DNA from: an uncultured Bacteroidales bacterium
GTDB taxonomy: Bacteria; Bacteroidota; Bacteroidia; Bacteroidales; UBA932
DNA length: 35,669 bases
Direction: 5' to 3'
NCBI GenBank assembly: GCA_900316245.1
Contig: ONCE01000020.1
Coordinates: forward strand, 1-35,669
The notes under the pieces were generated by a model. It had not been told where the DNA came from. It saw nothing but the letters and a program-made list of their open reading frames with translations, and did not search any database. Shown here in pieces: positions 33,327 through 35,669 of this stretch (position 1 is its first letter; each line of letters opens with the position of its first letter). Made by a program: the position numbers and the translations under genes.

Positions 33327-35480
33327 ATGAACCCGAAGATATTCATATTTATTTGCGTGTCGGGCCTTCTGGCGGCGGCTTCCTGCAGCACTACCCGTTC
33401 CCTGGCGGAAGGGGAGTACCTGCTCCGGAAAAACACCATCCAGACGGACGACCCTGCTTTCAATGTCTCGGGACTCAGTTCTTACATAGCCCACAAGCCC
33501 AATTCCTATTTTCTGGGCGTGAATCCGCTCCTTTCCGTCTACAACTGGAGCGGTGACGGTTCCACTCCCTTCAAACGCTTCCTCCGCAAGATTGGATCGG
33601 AGCCCATCGTCTATGATTCCACCAAGGTGGAGATGAGCGTCACCAACATCGCCAGCCACTTGAACTACATTGGCTACTATGGTTCGGAGGTGAGCAGCAA
33701 GGTGGACGTCATCAAGAAGAAAGCTTATGTAACGTATTTGATCAAGCTGGGTAACCGCTACAAAATCAGCGACATAGATTACGAAATTCCCACCTACGGC
33801 ACCTTCCAGGAAGAGTTCCTCAAGGACCTTCCCAACAGCACCGTCCACGAGGGACAGTTCCTCTCGGAAGAGGCCCTGGAAAAGGAGGCGGACCGTTCCT
33901 CCGCATACTTCCGTAGCCTGGGTTACTTCGGCTTTACCAAGTCCTTCTATGCCTTCGAGGCCGATACTTTGAGCCACGACGGCCAGGCCAAGCTGCATTT
34001 CGCCATCCGGGACTATGCCCTGGGAGACGCCCCTTCATCGGCCAAGGAACATAAGAAATTCACCCTTTCGGAGGTGAACATCTCGCACCCGGAAAAGCTT
34101 AAGATCCGGCCTTCCGTCCTGGAAAACCTCAATATCCTGAGGCCCGGCCAGCTGTACAACGAGAAAGAGGTCAATACCAACTACAGCCGTTTCTCCAGCG
34201 TGGGCGTGCTCACCGGGGTAAACATCAACCTCGAGCCCGTCTCCGAAGACCAGGTGGAATGTAACATTTCCCTGCGCAATTCCGGCCTGCAGGGCTTTAA
34301 GACCAATCTGGAGGCATCCTTCAACTCTACGGGTCTGTTCGGTATTTCGCCTCAGCTTACCTACTATCACCGGAACATTTTCCACGGAGGAGAAGAGCTC
34401 AACCTGGGTGTCAAGGGCAACTTCCAGTTCCGCCCCAAGTCTTCGGCCTATTCCACGGAGGTCAGCGTCTCCACCACGCTGCGTTTCCCCAGTTTCATCG
34501 GCCTGCCCAACCGCATCTTCAAAGGCCCCAACATCCCCCATACGGATATTACGGCGGCCTTCAACTACCAGGATCGGCCCGAATTCCGCCGCTCTGTCAT
34601 CTCTACGGCCTTTACGTATAACGGACGCATCAAGCAGAATATCTTCTACAAGTTTTCGCCTATCCGGGCCAACCTCACCCATATGTACTATATGGACGAG
34701 GACTTTATGATGAAGCTGTTGGAAACCAATCCCTTCGTTTACAGCTCCTATATGGATCACGTGGATCTGGGAGTGGGCGGTACCCTCTACTATACAACCG
34801 ACGCTTCCTCCGTGCCTATGACGCCTTACCATTATGTAAGACTGGGTCTGGATGTGTCCGGCAATGTAGTGAGCCTGTTCAACCGCTGGCTGCCCACCCT
34901 GAGTGAAGAAGACCCGAAACACACCATTTGGGACACTCCGTACGCCCAATATGTCCGCGCAGACATCAATCTGGGCAAGGTTTTCCGCTTTGGCAAGGAA
35001 GACCGCCACGCCATTGCCCTGCATTTCCAAACCGGCATTGCCTACGGCTACGGCAACTCGGATTCCGCTCCCGTTGAACAGCTGTTCTATGCCGGCGGCG
35101 CTATGTCCATGCGTGGCTGGCAGGCCCGTACGCTGGGTCCCGGCACTTCGCAGGAATCTTACGGTTTCTCCATCCCCAGCCAGGTGGGTGAAATGAAAAT
35201 AGAGGCCAATGTAGAATACCGCTTCCCCCTCATCTCCAAACTGGAGGGAGCGCTGTTCGTGGATGCCGGTAACATCTGGGACCTTTCCAACGCCATTGAC
35301 CCTTCGGCCCAGTTCAAATGGAGCACTTTCCCCGCTGCAATAGCCTTAAACTGGGGATTCGGTGCCCGTCTGAACCTCAATTTCCTCCTGGTCCGCGTGG
35401 ATATGGGCATCCGCCTCAGAGACCCTTCCCGCCCGGAAGGCGAGCGCTGGGTACCCACCAAAGTCGGATACCCGTTCTAA
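33327..35480 (+). CDS. tamL: TamA-like outer-membrane lipoprotein (TamL), Omp85 family
   Basis: TamL is the Bacteroidota lipoprotein form of TamA, the outer-membrane half of the translocation and assembly module that works with TamB. The 717 residues start MNPKIFIFICVSGLLAAASC, with a lipobox ending at Cys20. POTRA-like repeats occupy about 30-310 (KKKAYVTYLIKLGNRYKISD, then FTLSEVNISHPEKLKIRP). The Omp85 barrel follows, with the conserved tail YAGGAMSMRGWQARTLGPG, MKIEANVEYRFPL and LFVDAGNIWDL, ending in an aromatic residue (GYPF). No tamB is in the window. A SpoU methyltransferase gene nearby is a neighbour I have seen with this family. The 3' end faces rarA. Confidence 0.9.
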   Translation: MNPKIFIFICVSGLLAAASCSTTRSLAEGEYLLRKNTIQTDDPAFNVSGLSSYIAHKPNSYFLGVNPLLSVYNWSGDGSTPFKRFLRKIGSEPIVYDSTKVEMSVTNIASHLNYIGYYGSEVSSKVDVIKKKAYVTYLIKLGNRYKISDIDYEIPTYGTFQEEFLKDLPNSTVHEGQFLSEEALEKEADRSSAYFRSLGYFGFTKSFYAFEADTLSHDGQAKLHFAIRDYALGDAPSSAKEHKKFTLSEVNISHPEKLKIRPSVLENLNILRPGQLYNEKEVNTNYSRFSSVGVLTGVNINLEPVSEDQVECNISLRNSGLQGFKTNLEASFNSTGLFGISPQLTYYHRNIFHGGEELNLGVKGNFQFRPKSSAYSTEVSVSTTLRFPSFIGLPNRIFKGPNIPHTDITAAFNYQDRPEFRRSVISTAFTYNGRIKQNIFYKFSPIRANLTHMYYMDEDFMMKLLETNPFVYSSYMDHVDLGVGGTLYYTTDASSVPMTPYHYVRLGLDVSGNVVSLFNRWLPTLSEEDPKHTIWDTPYAQYVRADINLGKVFRFGKEDRHAIALHFQTGIAYGYGNSDSAPVEQLFYAGGAMSMRGWQARTLGPGTSQESYGFSIPSQVGEMKIEANVEYRFPLISKLEGALFVDAGNIWDLSNAIDPSAQFKWSTFPAAIALNWGFGARLNLNFLLVRVDMGIRLRDPSRPEGERWVPTKVGYPF

Positions 35481-35488
35481 TAGAATAG

Positions 35489-35669
35489 TTATTTTTTCGG
35501 ATAGTACTTTGGCCAGCAGGCCTCGAGATAGGCACGGAGCACGTCTTCGTGCTTGTTTTTGGCGGGCTCGTAGAAGACCTTTCCCCGCAGGGCATCGGGC
35601 ATAAACTCCATATCGGCAAAATGCCCGGGATAGTCGTGGGCGTATTTGTAGCCGTCGGAGTAATGGAGG
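35489..35669 (-). CDS. rarA: Replication-associated recombination protein RarA (MgsA), C-terminal 59 residues
   Basis: RarA is an AAA+ protein related to clamp loaders that acts at stalled replication forks. Only the C-terminus is in the window. The frame reads GYKYAHDYPGHFADMEFMPD, then LRGKVFYEPAKNKHEDVLRA and a final CWPKYYPKK before TAA at 35489. The pattern YKYAHDYPG...F.P..L.G..FYEP is the usual RarA ending. The rest lies beyond 35669. Only 8 nt separate its stop from the stop of tamL on the other strand. Confidence 0.85.
   Translation of the reverse strand, partial: LHYSDGYKYAHDYPGHFADMEFMPDALRGKVFYEPAKNKHEDVLRAYLEACWPKYYPKK

Noticed and set aside
1-35669. CRISPR array, prophage, integron or defence island
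   Set aside because: No regularly spaced repeats, integrase, capsid or nuclease genes are seen; nearly all sequence is accounted for by housekeeping genes.

Overview
The window reads as a dense, mostly housekeeping stretch of a chromosome from a member of the Bacteroidales (phylum Bacteroidota). The evidence is the set of gene forms: Rho with a long Lys/Pro- and Gln/Asn-rich insert, a Bacteroidota-type LptD next to a SPOR-tailed amidase, a TamA-like barrel made as a lipoprotein (TamL), a pyrophosphate-type phosphofructokinase, a short arginine-decarboxylase-like enzyme, and several promoters of the Bacteroides type (TTTG, 19-21 nt, TAnnTTTG). Genus cannot be fixed from the sequence. I saw no phage, insertion sequence, CRISPR array, tRNA or rRNA.

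Layout. 1-6071 (minus): lptD, rho and mnmE; mnmE runs off the left edge, lacking only its last codon or so. 6153-9014 (plus): N-acetylmuramoyl-L-alanine amidase, then dnaA behind a 285-nt AT-rich leader. 9011-11135 (minus): a pepD-type dipeptidase and rpe. 11238-12761 (plus): a solitary histidine/aromatic ammonia-lyase ending in a clear intrinsic terminator. 12850-16725 (plus): rsfS-ftsH-cdsA-psd, which couples ribosome silencing, membrane proteolysis and phosphatidylethanolamine synthesis. 16703-26003 (minus): six end-to-end overlapping or abutting genes, ligA, yihY-like, rel, a lipoprotein, an outer-membrane barrel and ispG. 26242-26943 (minus): a YczE/YitT-type membrane protein. 27093-31071 (plus): PPi-type phosphofructokinase, CotH-kinase lipoprotein and cytoplasmic GH13 enzyme. 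31068-33267 (minus): a PLP decarboxylase and a SpoU RNA methyltransferase. 33327-35480 (plus): tamL. The last 181 nt are the C-terminus of rarA on the minus strand.

The parts least explained by ordinary annotation are repeats. A 31-bp palindromic sequence occurs twice with 30/31 identity, inside the reading frames of mnmE and ligA, in opposite orientations relative to the genes, so it encodes two different peptides. A 194-nt highly structured element with 32-bp inverted arms lies between the yczE-like gene and ligA and supplies the stop codon and last residues of the former. A further GC-rich hairpin region follows the decarboxylase gene. All four places share the 10-mer GAGCGAAGCG, which contains the very stable mini-hairpin sequence GCGAAGC. 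This looks like a family of small mobile or recombinogenic palindromes spread through this genome, and it is the best candidate here for something undescribed.

Gene boundaries are tight: four pairs overlap by ATGA, three convergent pairs overlap at their stop codons, and several promoters sit inside or against neighbouring signals.
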